Positions 13,801-26,568 of a DNA stretch of 64,000 nt are shown one piece after another. The stretch covers positions 904,726-968,725 of the forward strand of contig VWZP01001424.1 in the NCBI GenBank assembly GCA_013396995.1. Reading direction: 5' to 3'. The notes below the pieces were generated by a model, which was not told the DNA's origin, ran no database searches, and was given only the letters and a program-made list of their open reading frames with translations. The DNA is from Dicaeum eximium (Eukaryota; Chordata; Aves; Passeriformes; Dicaeidae). Every line of letters begins with the position of its first letter. Position 1 is the first letter of the stretch. The translations under genes were made by a program, and so were the position numbers.

Positions 13801-15703
13801 CAGTGCCCACAATGCCTTTATATGAACCAGCTGAGCTCCCATTGTGCTCAACAAAGATTAAGGGAAGAAATCACCCGCAATCATTTAGTATCCTTTTAAA
13901 TGCTCTAGTACATGAAAGATATCAATTGACTGGTGTGACATCTTGCTGACACAAGTTTTAAGAGGAAATCATAGCACTTGCATATCCTAGGTCTAGGATA
14001 CTTGAAATGGCACTGAAATGGTATGTCGTTTGTTTAAGTTATTCATGTGTATGTACCACATAGGTATATACACTCACATATATGAAGGAACTCTCAAAAT
14101 AGCCTAATAATATTGTGTGGATCAGCATATAATATTTTATAGTAAAAAAAAAAAGAAACAGGAAGAAAGACTGTAAAACATGCACATATATATAAAATGT
14201 GTTAGTATACATTGCTCTGTGTTTGCAGAAAAATGGGAAAAAATATATATGATGAAAAAAAAAGATAAAAAAGTAACACTGAGTGAGAGATTGAAACGTT
14301 AATGGTTACTGACTCCAGGAACTGGCCATTTGCAAAAGCAGCAGGGTGCTTTGCTGAGGCCAGGTTTGTGCCACCCACCCCCGCAACCAAAGGGGAGGAG
14401 GAAGGTTTTATGTGTGTGGTGATGAAACCTCTGATCCGCATAAAAAAGAGGGGATGAGTACCCACCACTGGAGGCTACAAGCTGGGATTTGAGCCAGATA
14501 AGGGAGAAGGCTGATAAGAAGCAGACCCTGCAGAGGCAGATAGTGGTTTTTGTCATGCAATGTCCTCTCTTACACAACTGGCTCACTCATAAGACCATTT
14601 ATATATTTACAAACTGATCCTTTGGTGTCCTTTCATTCTAATCCACCCCAAGGGATCTTTAAACAAGAACCTGATTTACCCTTGCCTACAGGGCCAGGTG
14701 AAAGCCTAAATTTACATAAGGGGTTATTCTTAGACTTTTTTTCTCCCTTTTTTTCCTGCTACATTTCAACCCATTTAGGAAATAATTTCTTTGGTGTAGT
14801 ATCCATGTTTGAGGAAAATACTAATCATACCCATGGGTAATATAAATCTAATAAATGACATCTCTCATGGACTTGTGCAGAAAACAGGTATGCTGCTGCA
14901 TATGTAATTTTCAAAGAATTTTGTGAAAGCGAGACAGCTATCACTATAGAAATGCTAAAATCCTTTGACACATTCACTAGGGACAAAAGGGGCTTATGTA
15001 AAAGAAAAAGAACAGAGATTCTGTTTGAGACTTGTAGACTGTTGATATGGTTTGAAATGCTCAGTGTGTCAAACTTATTGATCAAAACATCCTAAACAAC
15101 TATTACATTCTTTGAAAATAACACAAAGACCTCAGTAAAATGTATTGACTGACCTCTTTTGCTTTGAAGTCACAGACTGCTTCCTCATGGTGCATTGGCT
15201 TGCTATTTATTTTTCTGTGTAAGATATATTGACAACAAACATCAACTCATCAGGACCAGGACAGTGATACTGAAGTAGGAATGAAACACAAATCTTTTTT
15301 TCCACCAGCCTGTGAAGTGTGTCTATGTTTATGTGTACTCATGTATCTATCCATCTGTAACTATGTATTTTCACTTTTGAAATTAATTCTATAACACTAG
15401 CAATGCCAAATTCACTCTATGTGTGCTTCATGCTATACATTCTACTCTCAGGCTCTGACCACTGCTAAGATTTAGTACACTATTTGTCTTCCCAGAGACT
15501 TTTGTGATAATAAAAGCTCTTCCTGGTTTCTACACAGGTGATCTGCTAAGCTGTTAAGAGCAGTTCTCTAGGTTCTCCCTATAGTCACTAAAAATAGGCA
15601 AAGTCCTCTGAATTAGTCCCTGACCTGCTATATAAGCACACAGCTGTGGGTTTTGGATAACGAGGTAAGATGAAAAGCACATATTAAAAAAGAGATGAAA
15701 TAC
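10891..15703. other. Intergenic DNA, no gene supported
   Basis: AT-rich sequence with short A and T runs, including a CA/AAC-rich stretch at about 12180-12270. A slightly GC-richer patch at about 14290-14550 carries frames of 88-96 codons on the minus strand, but they overlap each other and resemble nothing I know. No RNA gene or mobile element was recognised. Confidence 0.5.
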
Positions 15704-15904
15704 AGAGGAGGGGAAGGGAAATAGGAAAGCAGGAAGGCAGAGAAAGAAAGAGAGATGGAGAAAGAAAGAGGAAAGAAAGAAAAAAAAAGGGAAAGTAAAA
15801 AAAAAAAGAAAAAAGAAAAAAGAAAAAAGAAAAAAAAAATAAAGAGAAAGAAAGAAGGAAAGAAAGAAAGAAAGAAAGAGAAAGAAAGAAAGAAATAAAG
15901 AAAG

Positions 15905-15938
<34 letters not shown>

Positions 15939-15939
15939 G
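15704..15939 (+). repeat. Long purine tract, (GAAA)n-rich
   Basis: In 236 bases I count only seven pyrimidines on this strand (15722, 15730, 15738, 15756, 15796, 15840, 15896). The second half is mostly (GAAA)n with mirror symmetry. Such tracts can form intramolecular triplex DNA. The minus-strand frames of 117-135 codons across it translate only Phe/Leu/Ser and are not genes. Confidence 0.95.
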
Positions 15940-18900
15940 TTTGCAGATCGGTTCTCCCCATCCTGAAAATAGGTTTCTCACTTTCTCAGCAAATTAGTTA
16001 TAATGTGCAGTCCGTTCTTGCAAACATTTCTGGAAGATGGTTGGATGGCTTCAGAGGTCTTTGGTGATCTTGATCTCCTCCTACAGTCCCTGCCCACTTT
16101 TCAGCCTCATTCCTGCACTTGCACAGTACTGTGTTGTGCTTATTTCCAGAAACAAATGCAAAGACATTTGTCCAGGAAAAATGCTGCCCCTACCTCCACA
16201 TGCCCCCCTTCTCCAGCCACAACTTATTCCTTCTCAGAGTTGTTATTCCCAATGGTCTCTGGTTGGCTCCACAGTCATGCAGCTATTGGCCCCTGTGTTC
16301 TGGGATTCTGCAAGATTGATCTTCATGCTGTCTCCTTCCAGTGGCTTTATTAAAACTTCCCTATGGAAACTTATCTACAAAATGGTAGCAATATCTGTAA
16401 CTTCTAATTAATGTGATGGCATTGCAAGGAGTACTTTAAAGACATTAGGTACTAAAATGCTGACTGTAGTATCTGCTGAGCTTTTCTATCCTGGGAATCT
16501 AGACACAATGGAGCCATGTCTAGCTTTAATCACTCTGCAATTATTTCTTTCAAAGTTAAGAACAAAATATACTCATTTGACTTTTTAAATCTGTTTAAGT
16601 TTCTTTTGGCTTAAACAATCACCCATAGGGTTTTTATCACTAATTTTTGTACAATAAATCAATACACAAGATTGTTTCAAAGTCACTATGGCATTTTCTG
16701 GAGAGTCTAGATTTTCACCAGAGATTGCCTTGCCCTAGGTAGTCTATTTACTTCTCATCACAACATTTATAGATAATCCATCTCTAGCATCACTGTTTTT
16801 GGGAAAGTCTTTGTTTGTTAGTAGGAGATTGTTTATATTTGAACTGTGTCCAGGTAGCACCATTAAATAAATAGTTTGGACCTTTTTCTATGTCATAGAT
16901 GCTTACGCAGATTAAACTGCAGCTTGAAAAAATCAGCTTGGTTTTAAACTGAAACTACAGACACAAATTCTGCAAGATATTTAACTAAATGCTTTGCTTC
17001 TTTTCCATATTAAATGCAAAAAACCTAACTCCTTTTCTCTACTGGCAAAGTGATGAAAGAGATTATTTTGAAAAACACAGTAGTGAAATGCCCTTAACAG
17101 CAACGTACTAGAAGTAGAAATATCTTTTCTCTGTGTTAATCCTTAGTTTATTTCTGAAATTTTGGAATTCTTCTTGAACCTAGTGCATCAATGCAAACCA
17201 CATAAAAGCTGCTGAGATTTTTTTCTCTTTATTTCCCTCTGTGCCATCTCTTCTCTTCCATGACAGAACAGATTTTATAAGTAGGAGTTTTATGATGATT
17301 TTCATTTTTGATAGTTACTCACATTGTTAAGTATTACACAGTCAGCATTAACAGAAGAACATGCTTTTAGTGCACAGAACAAGTGAGAAATTACTTCAGA
17401 ATGAGAGACTCATGCAGCAACAGAATGAATACATTGTCATCGTGTTCTCTGTGATGTGTTTCCATGTAGAAAATAAATCTCTGCATATTAAGTCCAAAAA
17501 GATGTTCTGGCTTTATGACAGTCTGGTGCAGCCAAGGTCTACAACTCACTTCATGTAAGAATCTGATGATTCTTATGTATTTTAAATTAGCAGATATATT
17601 TGGAAAACGATGAAGGGAACTCCTTTAAGGGAGGTTAGAGGTGTAGTATTTGTAACATGCAGTTTTTGAGAGGGCTGTGCTTGATTTTCTGCTATTACTT
17701 CTTTAGATTGACACATAAGGTATAAGAACAAGGCAGAGAATCAAACCAAGGGTCACCATTATACAGGTCACATAGCAGGAGACATGCTCAAAGAAAAGGA
17801 AGAACAACAAAAGCAGAGGTGATATTCCTCCTCATATACTTCCATTTTCCCTCTCATTTTACTTAAGAGGATTTCCTGAGCTGGATCTTGTTTTTCACAT
17901 TTTGTCTCCCTCAGTACTGGGATTTTTTTGGTCCAACGTGGTCTTTTAAAGTGCACATCATTTGTTGCATCCCCAAGGAATTCTTTGTAAGGAATTCACA
18001 GAATTATTATCTATTGAGTGGAGAAATAATTTTTGGGGTTTTATTTATTTAAATGACAGTGTGCCTACCTGAAGATTTAAAAATGTCTCTTTCTTTGTTA
18101 TACCAATGTATGGCATTCTGCTGCCTGACATCATAGAGCCATTTCTGAGAAATCTTATTTCAGAATTAATTGTGTGTTAACTGGTACATCTCAGTGTCAG
18201 TGTTTGTCACTACTGCTCCAGGATCTCTGTTGATTTCAGAATGTAGCTTAAATGTATATTTCAAATTCTTGTACAGTTTGTGGGGAATATTTCTATTTTA
18301 GTTTTTAATCATTCATTGGCTATGCACTTTTCGTCAGTTTTGCAGAGAGTATTTTAAATCCTCAATATGAACATCAGCTGCTACCAAAGTGGTTATATTT
18401 TTCCTTCTGGGATGCTCTCACAGCTTTGGCTGGCAGAGCTACTGAGAATATATCCTCCTATGCATTCTGAGTCAGAGTAAATTTTCTTACATGTGGCTCA
18501 GTAAAGCCTTAATTTAAAAGGCAGTAGAAATCTACCAGTAGAGTGCAGTCAATAAGAAAACCTCAGTTCTCAAACAGATTGGAAAAATTATCTTTAGTGA
18601 TCTTTAGAAGAAGCTGTTAGAGAACCTGGTACTACAGGCTTCCTTTTAGGGGAAGCATTGATAAGAATTGACCTCTGGGGCCAGCACTAAAGTTATTGTC
18701 ATTATTTGTTAACCTAATGTTCTCTTGTTCTAGGTTAACTTCCATTAAGTGTTTTCTATGCTGTTTTTTTAACCTCATTAAAATTTTACATGTCCATGAA
18801 GCTCCAAGATTTATAGTACAAATTTACAGATTTCTCAATCTGTTTATCTGTGTTTTGCTAAAGCATTTGGTAAAAATCTCTGATATCTTACTTCTGAAGG

Positions 18901-21900
18901 ACTGAGCTTTCCTGTGATGGAGAAAAGTATGTACCAATATTATTTGTGATTTCAATACTTGAGTGCAGGTTGTTATGATTTCAATTTATTGGACTTCATT
19001 GGCCAAGGTAAAAAAGATTAATGTTAGTTTTCAAGGTGTACTTAAAAACTTTGGGAAGTTTGAAAAGGGTAAATGAACTGTAAAATGTGAATGGCTGTTA
19101 GCCTTGGATTATGCTGCTTGATTAAGCTGATAATAACTGCTGGTCATTTTGAGGCAAAAGCAGGATCATCACTTCAAGTGTATGGAATGTCAAAAAATGG
19201 TGCTTAGTTCCTCTAGTATACAGAAAGTATAATAAAGAATCTTAATTGATGGTAATTGTGTTTAACTGTAAAAGACTTCTATAATTTCCATCTTGATTAA
19301 AAATATTTCTTTTTCTTCCTGGACTACTGTGTTCATTTCTCTTAACTGATTTTAATAATTATAGCAACAAATGTTCCTCTGTCACAGTGACTTTCAACCT
19401 CCTTCAGCCCACAGATCCTGAGAGAATTTAAACAGGACCCTATATAAAAAAAAGTTAACTGGAAGTTGGATTAACTGATTGTTTTTCTTACTTATCTTTC
19501 ACAGACTCCATTTTTGTACTTCATAAGCCTTTACAGATCCATGTAGCACTACTTTAAAAAACATTATTCATATTGTCCACAATCAGCTAAACCAAATAAT
19601 TCAATCAAATTCTTTATCAAAATTTCAGTTGCTCTTTCTGTGTCTAGGAGTAAATGAAATCTAATCCCTTTTGTCTGAGCGACAATGTGGAATTAAGTCC
19701 TGAATTCAGCATCTGCACCTTGTAATAGCATATTCTAATACCTTCTAAATACATATTTATACATTTATCTCCCATTGCCATCTAGGCTTTGAGCATAGCA
19801 TCATTCTGCTTTAATTTCCCATAAGATACAATGTAAAGTACCTTTAAAAAAGTTGTTTTGGCAAAGAATTGCCTTAACATTAAGTGAAAACTATGTATGT
19901 TTTGTGTGATTTAACAAGTGCCAAGTGTAGCCCGTGTCTGACAGATACAAATTCTTGTCGCACTTCCTGCTTTCCATTGCCTGATGGCCTCCATAGAGAT
20001 CCTGTCCAAACTGCCAACCTCATTCAGAAGGAGGATGTATGAATGGCCCACAATGAGGCAATTAAATCCAGAAACTTGTTTAGACATAAAAGATTAGCAG
20101 CAGCTAATAGGGACACTGTCTGATGGGCTTGAGAGGGAAGATCATCAGGACCATCTTGGTGTCCAGGAGCCTGTAAACATGCTTATGAGAAGACATGATG
20201 TTCCTCTGATCATTTGGAAGATTCTCACACAAGAAAATATTTTGTTTATATTTTATTCCATTGTATGAGATTGTCTTCTATTATATTTTCTATCTTTTTA
20301 CCTAATTCTCCTCTTTTTATATTTCCTCTTATTCTCATATTCACCCCCAAACCATAATTTACCTTCAGAGAAAACAGAAACAGTTTCCTATAAAACTAAT
20401 AAGATGTTTAATTGTTTGACAGTATTTGGCTGGGAGGCAGTATTTTATTATTAAAAGAAGGAAGAAAAAAAGAAAATATAAAACTTAAAACAATTCACAA
20501 GAAATACCTGAAACAAGAATACAGGTTTCAGAAGCACTAAGGTGTTATATCCAAAACTGCAATCTGAAAACCACATACTTGCCATAGATTTTCACATTTT
20601 CCTAACTTACAGGTATTGTCCTTGGGATGAACAGAAAATAGACATTTTGAGCATGTTTCAGTAGTCTGAAAGTATAAGTCTTGACATTAATTTCGCTCTG
20701 TCAAAGTAGCTTTCATGTTTTTCAACATGTCTCCATTTAACAATACAATACCCAAACCATTCTGGGAGCAGTGAAAAGAACTCACATTTGGCATTGTGCA
20801 ATATATATGTGCTCATTGGAGGCCTGTGAACTTTTCAATGAGGCAGATGCATGCTGGTTTATATTTTTTTTTTTCTGCAGCATGTAGAACACATCAGTGG
20901 CTCACCAACTTCCTGCTTTAGTGTCCTAAGTCTGATCTATAAAGGCCTTTTTCTACTCCCTACTAAAAGATCCCATCCATACATTCAAATTAATAAATAA
21001 ATAAATATATAGATGGCATAAATCTACCTTACAGGGATATGACAATCTTTGAAGGACAATTGAAGGAAATATTTCAACATTCTTTCTTGGTGAGTGCTTC
21101 TATATCTTTTCCCTAAGTGTCCTGGAATGTTTATAATATTTCTCTTTATAATACCCACAATATTACACTGTTTAAAATCTCTTCAGAATGGCACCATTAT
21201 GAGTAACTCTGTGTATGTTACAAAACACGTGGATATACCTTACTCATGCTCTGGTTTCAACTATGGTGATCAGACATCTAGCTACTAGAATTATAGCTCT
21301 ATTTCGATACTGAAATATTAATTGTCTCTTTCTAATCAATGGATAAGAAACAGACCCCATTCAGAAACATTAACTTGTCTTTTGCTTGCTGCTGGAATTT
21401 CCAGATATTCTATCATTTAGCTGTACAATACAGTTAATACGATTTATTAATGTGCAAAATGTTTGTTAAGCTCAGGTAACAGATTATGGCCAGATTTGTT
21501 TCATTAAATGTTTTAAAACTTTGTTAAAGTACTAAGGGATAAGGCAGAAATATGATATGGAAAAATTACCAGACTGTTACACCTACATAATGTTATGGCA
21601 ATTATATGGGGGAAAATTGTCCTGGGATGTGTATTTATCTTTTACTCTTACAGTTAAATGCACTTGTTATGCTGTTATATGCTCAGAAATCCTTTATGTT
21701 GTTTGAAAGGATCATGAGAGCTCAATAGTTTATTCATGTACCAAAATAAACATTTCAAGGATGTTTATCAACTGTAACTAAAAAGGATAATGCATTTTTT
21801 TTCATGTCTATGTGAATCGTAAGAGAAAAGTCCAGGTCAGTGGTAACAAACAGGTATCCATTAATACCCATGCTGTAATATGAGTTCTTCCTTATTGCAG

Positions 21901-23170
21901 CATTGCTAGCAAGTTAAAGTTCAAGGAAGGAAGAGGAAAAAAAAAGAAATTTTGGTTATTCTAGTTTTTTTTCTTTCCATGTCAGACTGCAGAAACCACA
22001 GCTCAGCTTGAAGGAAGGACTAATAAATATTTGTTGTCCTTCCCCACAGAGAGCAAAAGACAGGCCAGAAGAGAGAAAAAAAGAAAACCACAAATCATGC
22101 CTCATATTTTTGGCCCAGTCCTAACACAAATTAATATGGTGAAGAAAAGGAAAGACTTCTAACCTCTCCTTTCAAGGATTAAGCTGTGTTCCTCACACAT
22201 TGTCTAGTCTTCTTTCTTTTAGATTCCCCTCTACACTTGTTTCAAAGATGAAAGCCAAGGAACAATTTATGCTGGCTTGGAGCTCTTGTGTGATAACTTT
22301 TACTGCCCTTATTCTGATCAGGCAGCATGCCCAAACTTAGTGTATACAAACCTTGTGACTTTCTAAAAGTCAGAACAAGACATGGAAACTAACAAAAACT
22401 GGGGTGCTCCGTTCTGGAGCCTCTTTGCAGCACTTTTGGAGAAATCGACTCTTTGTCTTTCCTTAGATTTGTAATAGATTTCTTAGATGGTGGAATATTA
22501 GTGTAGCATGAAGTCTTGAAAGAGCAATACCAAAGTTCTAATTTCATCTCTAGAAGCATCTTGGAAATAGATTTGGATATAAATGCTTGAATAGAAAATA
22601 CATCTTTAAAAAATTAGCAGTTCAGAGATATCTAAGGATTTAGTCTTCGCGCTTTTTTTCACTTTTTCCTTTTTTTTTCCATGCAATATGGTTACAGCAA
22701 AATTATGAAGTCTTTTTCTTCTAGCTTTAGTAATACCATAGGGACTAAATATGTTGAAAAATTTTGGAGCCTGATGCACCTGATGTTAGAATATTTATTT
22801 TAGGTTGTGTTTTTCATGGGGCAAATATGATCCCTGGTGCATCTTGAAGGCTTTTTCTCTGTTTCTCAGACAAAAGAATTTGTTAGATAATGTGTCAATT
22901 CTCATGGAGGAGTTTTGTTTCAGTGGAAGTAAAAAAAGAAAAGAGCAACGAGAAAGAATGTTTACTGTTCTCTTTTGAACTTCATGTTATCCATTTATGA
23001 CCATGATCTGCCTAGAGAAATGTATTTGCTTTTATCTTTTTTCTATTTCTAAAAGAGGTTAAGAAAATTACTCCTGAAACAGTGACTTTTTAAGATTATT
23101 GCTTTTAAACCTTTATAAATTACAGAAGATATTAATAGAAAGACACTGCATTTTAGTGTGTTTTTTTAAT
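15940..23170. other. Intergenic DNA, no gene supported
   Basis: Mostly AT-rich unique sequence. At 16003-16411 the + strand is open in two frames (116 and 124 codons) and partly open in a third, because this patch is C-rich and poor in stop codons. No family is recognisable, and three overlapping open frames argue against real coding. A GC-moderate stretch at 19950-20200 also lacks an identifiable feature. No RNA gene or mobile element was recognised. Confidence 0.5.
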
Positions 23171-23230
23171 GTCTATTACTAGATTTTAATAAGTCTGTTA
23201 TTAGATTTTTAATAAGTCTAGTAGTAATTT
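23171..23230 (+). repeat. Short tandem repeat, about 22-base unit
   Basis: The unit 'gtctattactagattttaat' starts at 23171 and recurs with small changes at 23193. A partial third copy begins near 23216. This is a small degenerate minisatellite with no evident function. Confidence 0.7.
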
Positions 23231-23819
23231 CTTGTTGCCTTAGCAATGAATTTTCTACCATGTTAAAGATAAGGTAATTCACTGACCAAAGGATACTAAA
23301 CAGATTTAACGGCCCTCTTAAAGTACAAGCAATGGATTCCCAATCCCTGAAACTTGCAAAACATGTGAGCTTGAAGAAAAGGCCACGAGTAAAAATAAAC
23401 CACAAAGGGTATTCTATGTACCAATATCTATATAATTAATTGCCACAGGTAATATTATAGTAGTGGTAGTTACACATTTTTTAGCACACTTTCTTAATGG
23501 TAATTAACGTTTTCTTCTGCTTTGATTAGAGACTGCTTCTGCTGCCACCTGAATAACTTTTTTCTAACAAGCTGTTGTTTTTGTCTTCTATTTAGAGAAA
23601 GATCAGAGATGTAAACATTGAGGGTATAACACAGCTTTGAATCCTATTTCTTCTGAAAAAAGTATCTGCACAAGGAAACATTGCCGCTCTATTTATGGTT
23701 ACAGTCAATGAATGAATGATCACTCTTTTCCTAATTCTCAATCAATAGATTTTAGAGTATCTGCCTTAGAAAGTCTACTTCTACTCCATAATTTTTATAG
23801 GTCTTTGAACTGCGCCTCT

Positions 23820-24070
23820 CCTAATTAATTTTAAAACAATTTGAGCTGATAACATTTGTACATATGTGGCATTAATCACTGCTTCATTATAGCTGATTTA
23901 TTGAAAGGAATATGACCATCAATCCATTCAATTAGAAGTTTTCCAAATAAAATGCAAAATTATATGGTGTCCTGGTGAGGGCAGCAAAACATTCAACATA
24001 CATGCTCTTAATAAGCCAGCTGCTGTTCTGTGCAACTAATTCTGAAATTGTAAATGAGAGGAATGTATGC
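23820..24070. promoter_or_regulatory. Candidate conserved non-coding element
   Basis: A repeat-free stretch with several homeodomain-type TAAT cores ('ctaattaattttaaaac', 'ggcattaatcactgc', 'ttcaattagaag') and no sustained reading frame. Its texture resembles the deeply conserved enhancers found around developmental neuronal genes. This is inference from composition only, and no alignment was available. Confidence 0.25.
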
Positions 24071-24891
24071 TTTTTAGAACTACATTAGATTTAGAACTAC
24101 AAGTGAGGAAGGTACATTTTTCCATATTTTTTTTCAATCACTGTCTTTGTTTGTCTAATACTAATGATAAAACATATATTTTTTTAAACTTTATCCCAAT
24201 TTAATCCCAAATTATAATGTGTATGCATTTGAAAACAGATTCAGTATTATTCTCAAAGGACAGTGGAAAAGTTGGAAGCAACCTGATTTTTTTCTTCCTT
24301 CTTGTGGCTTGATATACACTATTAAAAAACACTTGAACTATGTTTGGCTGTCTCCTACAAAACCACATTATAATTTCTTCATTTAGAACAACTGTTAAAG
24401 TCATTCTTTGAGAAATTATTCTGATTGCCTGGAAAATATAAAAGGAAGTGTCATGAAAGTAAATCTCAAGACCTAAATAAATAAGTAAATAAGTAAGGAG
24501 AAATTTACTCATCTTCTCTCCTTTTTAGTGATCCTTCCAGTAAACTCAAATCATACATTTTCATTTTAGGTAGAAACAACTATCCAAATGGAAGTCAGAT
24601 ACTAGTTGACAAACATTTGATATTATGCAAACTTTAATGAATAGTTACTTTGTTTTTTCCTCTTGCAATGGAAAGAAAAGTGAGGTATATGCCCAGACTT
24701 TGTAAATATCTATTAGTTTTGCTTATATGTGCTAAATTGGCTGCCTTTTTGACTGATTTGTTTCAAAATCTGTGATACATATGCTGAAAAAAATGGTTTA
24801 CATGATGATATCCTTTTGTTAAAAGAAAAAATAATGTTGTGTTTCATGCTGAGCAATAAACAAAACATTTTTAGAGAAAATAGGGGATGCA

Positions 24892-25055
24892 ATATTTGGA
24901 ATTATTTCCAACATTCAACCTCAACTAACCTAAAATATCAATTGCACTTTATGTTTAAAAAATTATTGGTAAACATATTTTTCAGGTTTATATTTGGAAA
25001 TATTTAAAACATTCACCCTCAAACTAACTTAGAGTATGAATTTCACTTTATGTTT
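24892..25055 (+). repeat. Diverged tandem duplication, 98-base period
   Basis: The segment 24892-24956 recurs at 24990-25055. Both copies start with 'atatttgga' and end with 'cactttatgttt'. In between they share 'acattca', 'cctca' and 'actaac' in the same order, with several substitutions and single-base indels. This appears to be an old local duplication with no gene content. Confidence 0.8.
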
Positions 25056-26532
25056 CAAGTCTGTCTATAGCTCTGTGCAATGTCAATGTTTTGCATTTTA
25101 TGAAGTGTGTTCTGTTTAGGAGGAAAAGAAAACAATTCAGATGTTTAAATTTTTTTATTTAAAAAAAAGAAAAATTGTAGCTTTGGTTTCACAAATACAA
25201 AATAGTCATCAATTTAAAATGATATACAGTTATTCAGCTCTTAAAATGTCACTGTGTAGAGGATTACTTGAGTATCTATTGCAGGGTTACTTATTTTTCC
25301 TCTTTTTTAAACTTTTTGTTGTTGTTTATCCAACATTGTAAACATTATTATGATATAACTCTACTGAGGCTATTATTTCTAAGGGTTAAGAGGAATAACT
25401 GCAATATATTTTTAAAACATGTACAGGTGTAAAGGTGTAAATCTTGATATGCTTTGCATTCTTTCAAAGTTATTTTTGAAGTACTGCTCAACATACTTCT
25501 TAAAGAAGTTTATTCATATTATTTGAAAAATTAAGATATTACTATTATATCTATATAAGTAAATAAGTAACCTGATGTAAAAAAGATGACATCTTGACTC
25601 ATTTCAAAATAAGTGGTAGGTAAACTGTTGCAGATTACTACTTGCCATAATACTAATTTTTTTTTTTCCTGATTGTTTTTCTAATCACATAATGATTTAC
25701 CTGAAATTTCTAGCTGTAGGGTTTTCAGAAAAAAAAAAAAAGAAAAATAAGAGAGAGAAAAATTACTAAATCTAACTAACTTTTAATATTTAAAAAGTTA
25801 TATTTTTTTAAATGCTTAAAAAAAATGAAGAGGCTTCATGACTACAGTTGTATAATCTCCACACAGGAGTAGAGTTCTCTCAGGGAGTATCATTCATCCT
25901 CCTGTTTGGAGTACTACCACTGATAGTTGTACTTGCTCCCTCATAAAATGAAGAGCAAATGGATAGATGGACTTCAGGGTAGCCTGTGTGTTAGAACTTC
26001 TCTGTGGAAAAGGAGACAAAGACTTAGCAGAGTTTTTTTTGACATGGTGCTGCTCTGTGTTCCTCAGTGAAGGGTTTCAGAGAGGTGAGGGTACTAAAGG
26101 GATCAAAGTGTGTTAAGAGAGGACAGAAACTTTGTTGTAGAGGGATTATTTGCTTTTTGATTTTTTGCAGTTATAGTCTTCAGACCAAGGAGAACAGGGT
26201 GAGAAAATACAGAGAGAAAAAGAGAAATGGAAAAAAAAAGAGACATTCTGCTAATGAAATCAGAGTTTCCGTTTGTGAGAAGTAACAAATCTCATTTCAT
26301 TTTCCAGTCCTTTCTTTTCTTTTTTTTTCCCTATTGAGGTCAGTGGTCAAGACTTCAAGCTAGCCTTGTGGCTTTGAGGAAGACTAAAAGAAAAGGATAA
26401 GGTAAAATAAAACCAGTCATTGTGGAACCTGAGGGAAAAAGAATTTGATTATTTCTATCCAAATTAAAGGAGGGAGTGAAAAGTATAAGAAGCCATAAAA
26501 AAGGCCTCTGAAATACTGAAAAGAAATAAAAT
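25056..26532. other. Intergenic DNA, no gene supported
   Basis: AT-rich sequence with A/T runs (for example an A run at about 25729-25741). A lysine/arginine-rich frame at about 26067-26285 covers purine-rich low-complexity DNA and is not supported as a gene. Confidence 0.5.
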
Positions 26533-26568
26533 TCCTTCCTTCCTTCCTTCCTCCCTCCCTCCCTCCAG
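26533..26568 (+). repeat. (CTTC)n/(CCCT)n microsatellite
   Basis: About five CTTC units grade into CTCC/CCCT units. It is a simple pyrimidine repeat with no further feature. Confidence 0.9.

Noticed and set aside
15554..15981. Long minus-strand frames (117-135 codons) rich in Phe, Leu and Ser
   Set aside because: They are translations of the (GAAA)n purine tract, and any repeat of this kind is open in several frames.
16003..16411. Possible gene with 116-124 codon + frames
   Set aside because: Overlapping frames are open together because the patch is stop-poor. There is no family resemblance or signal peptide.
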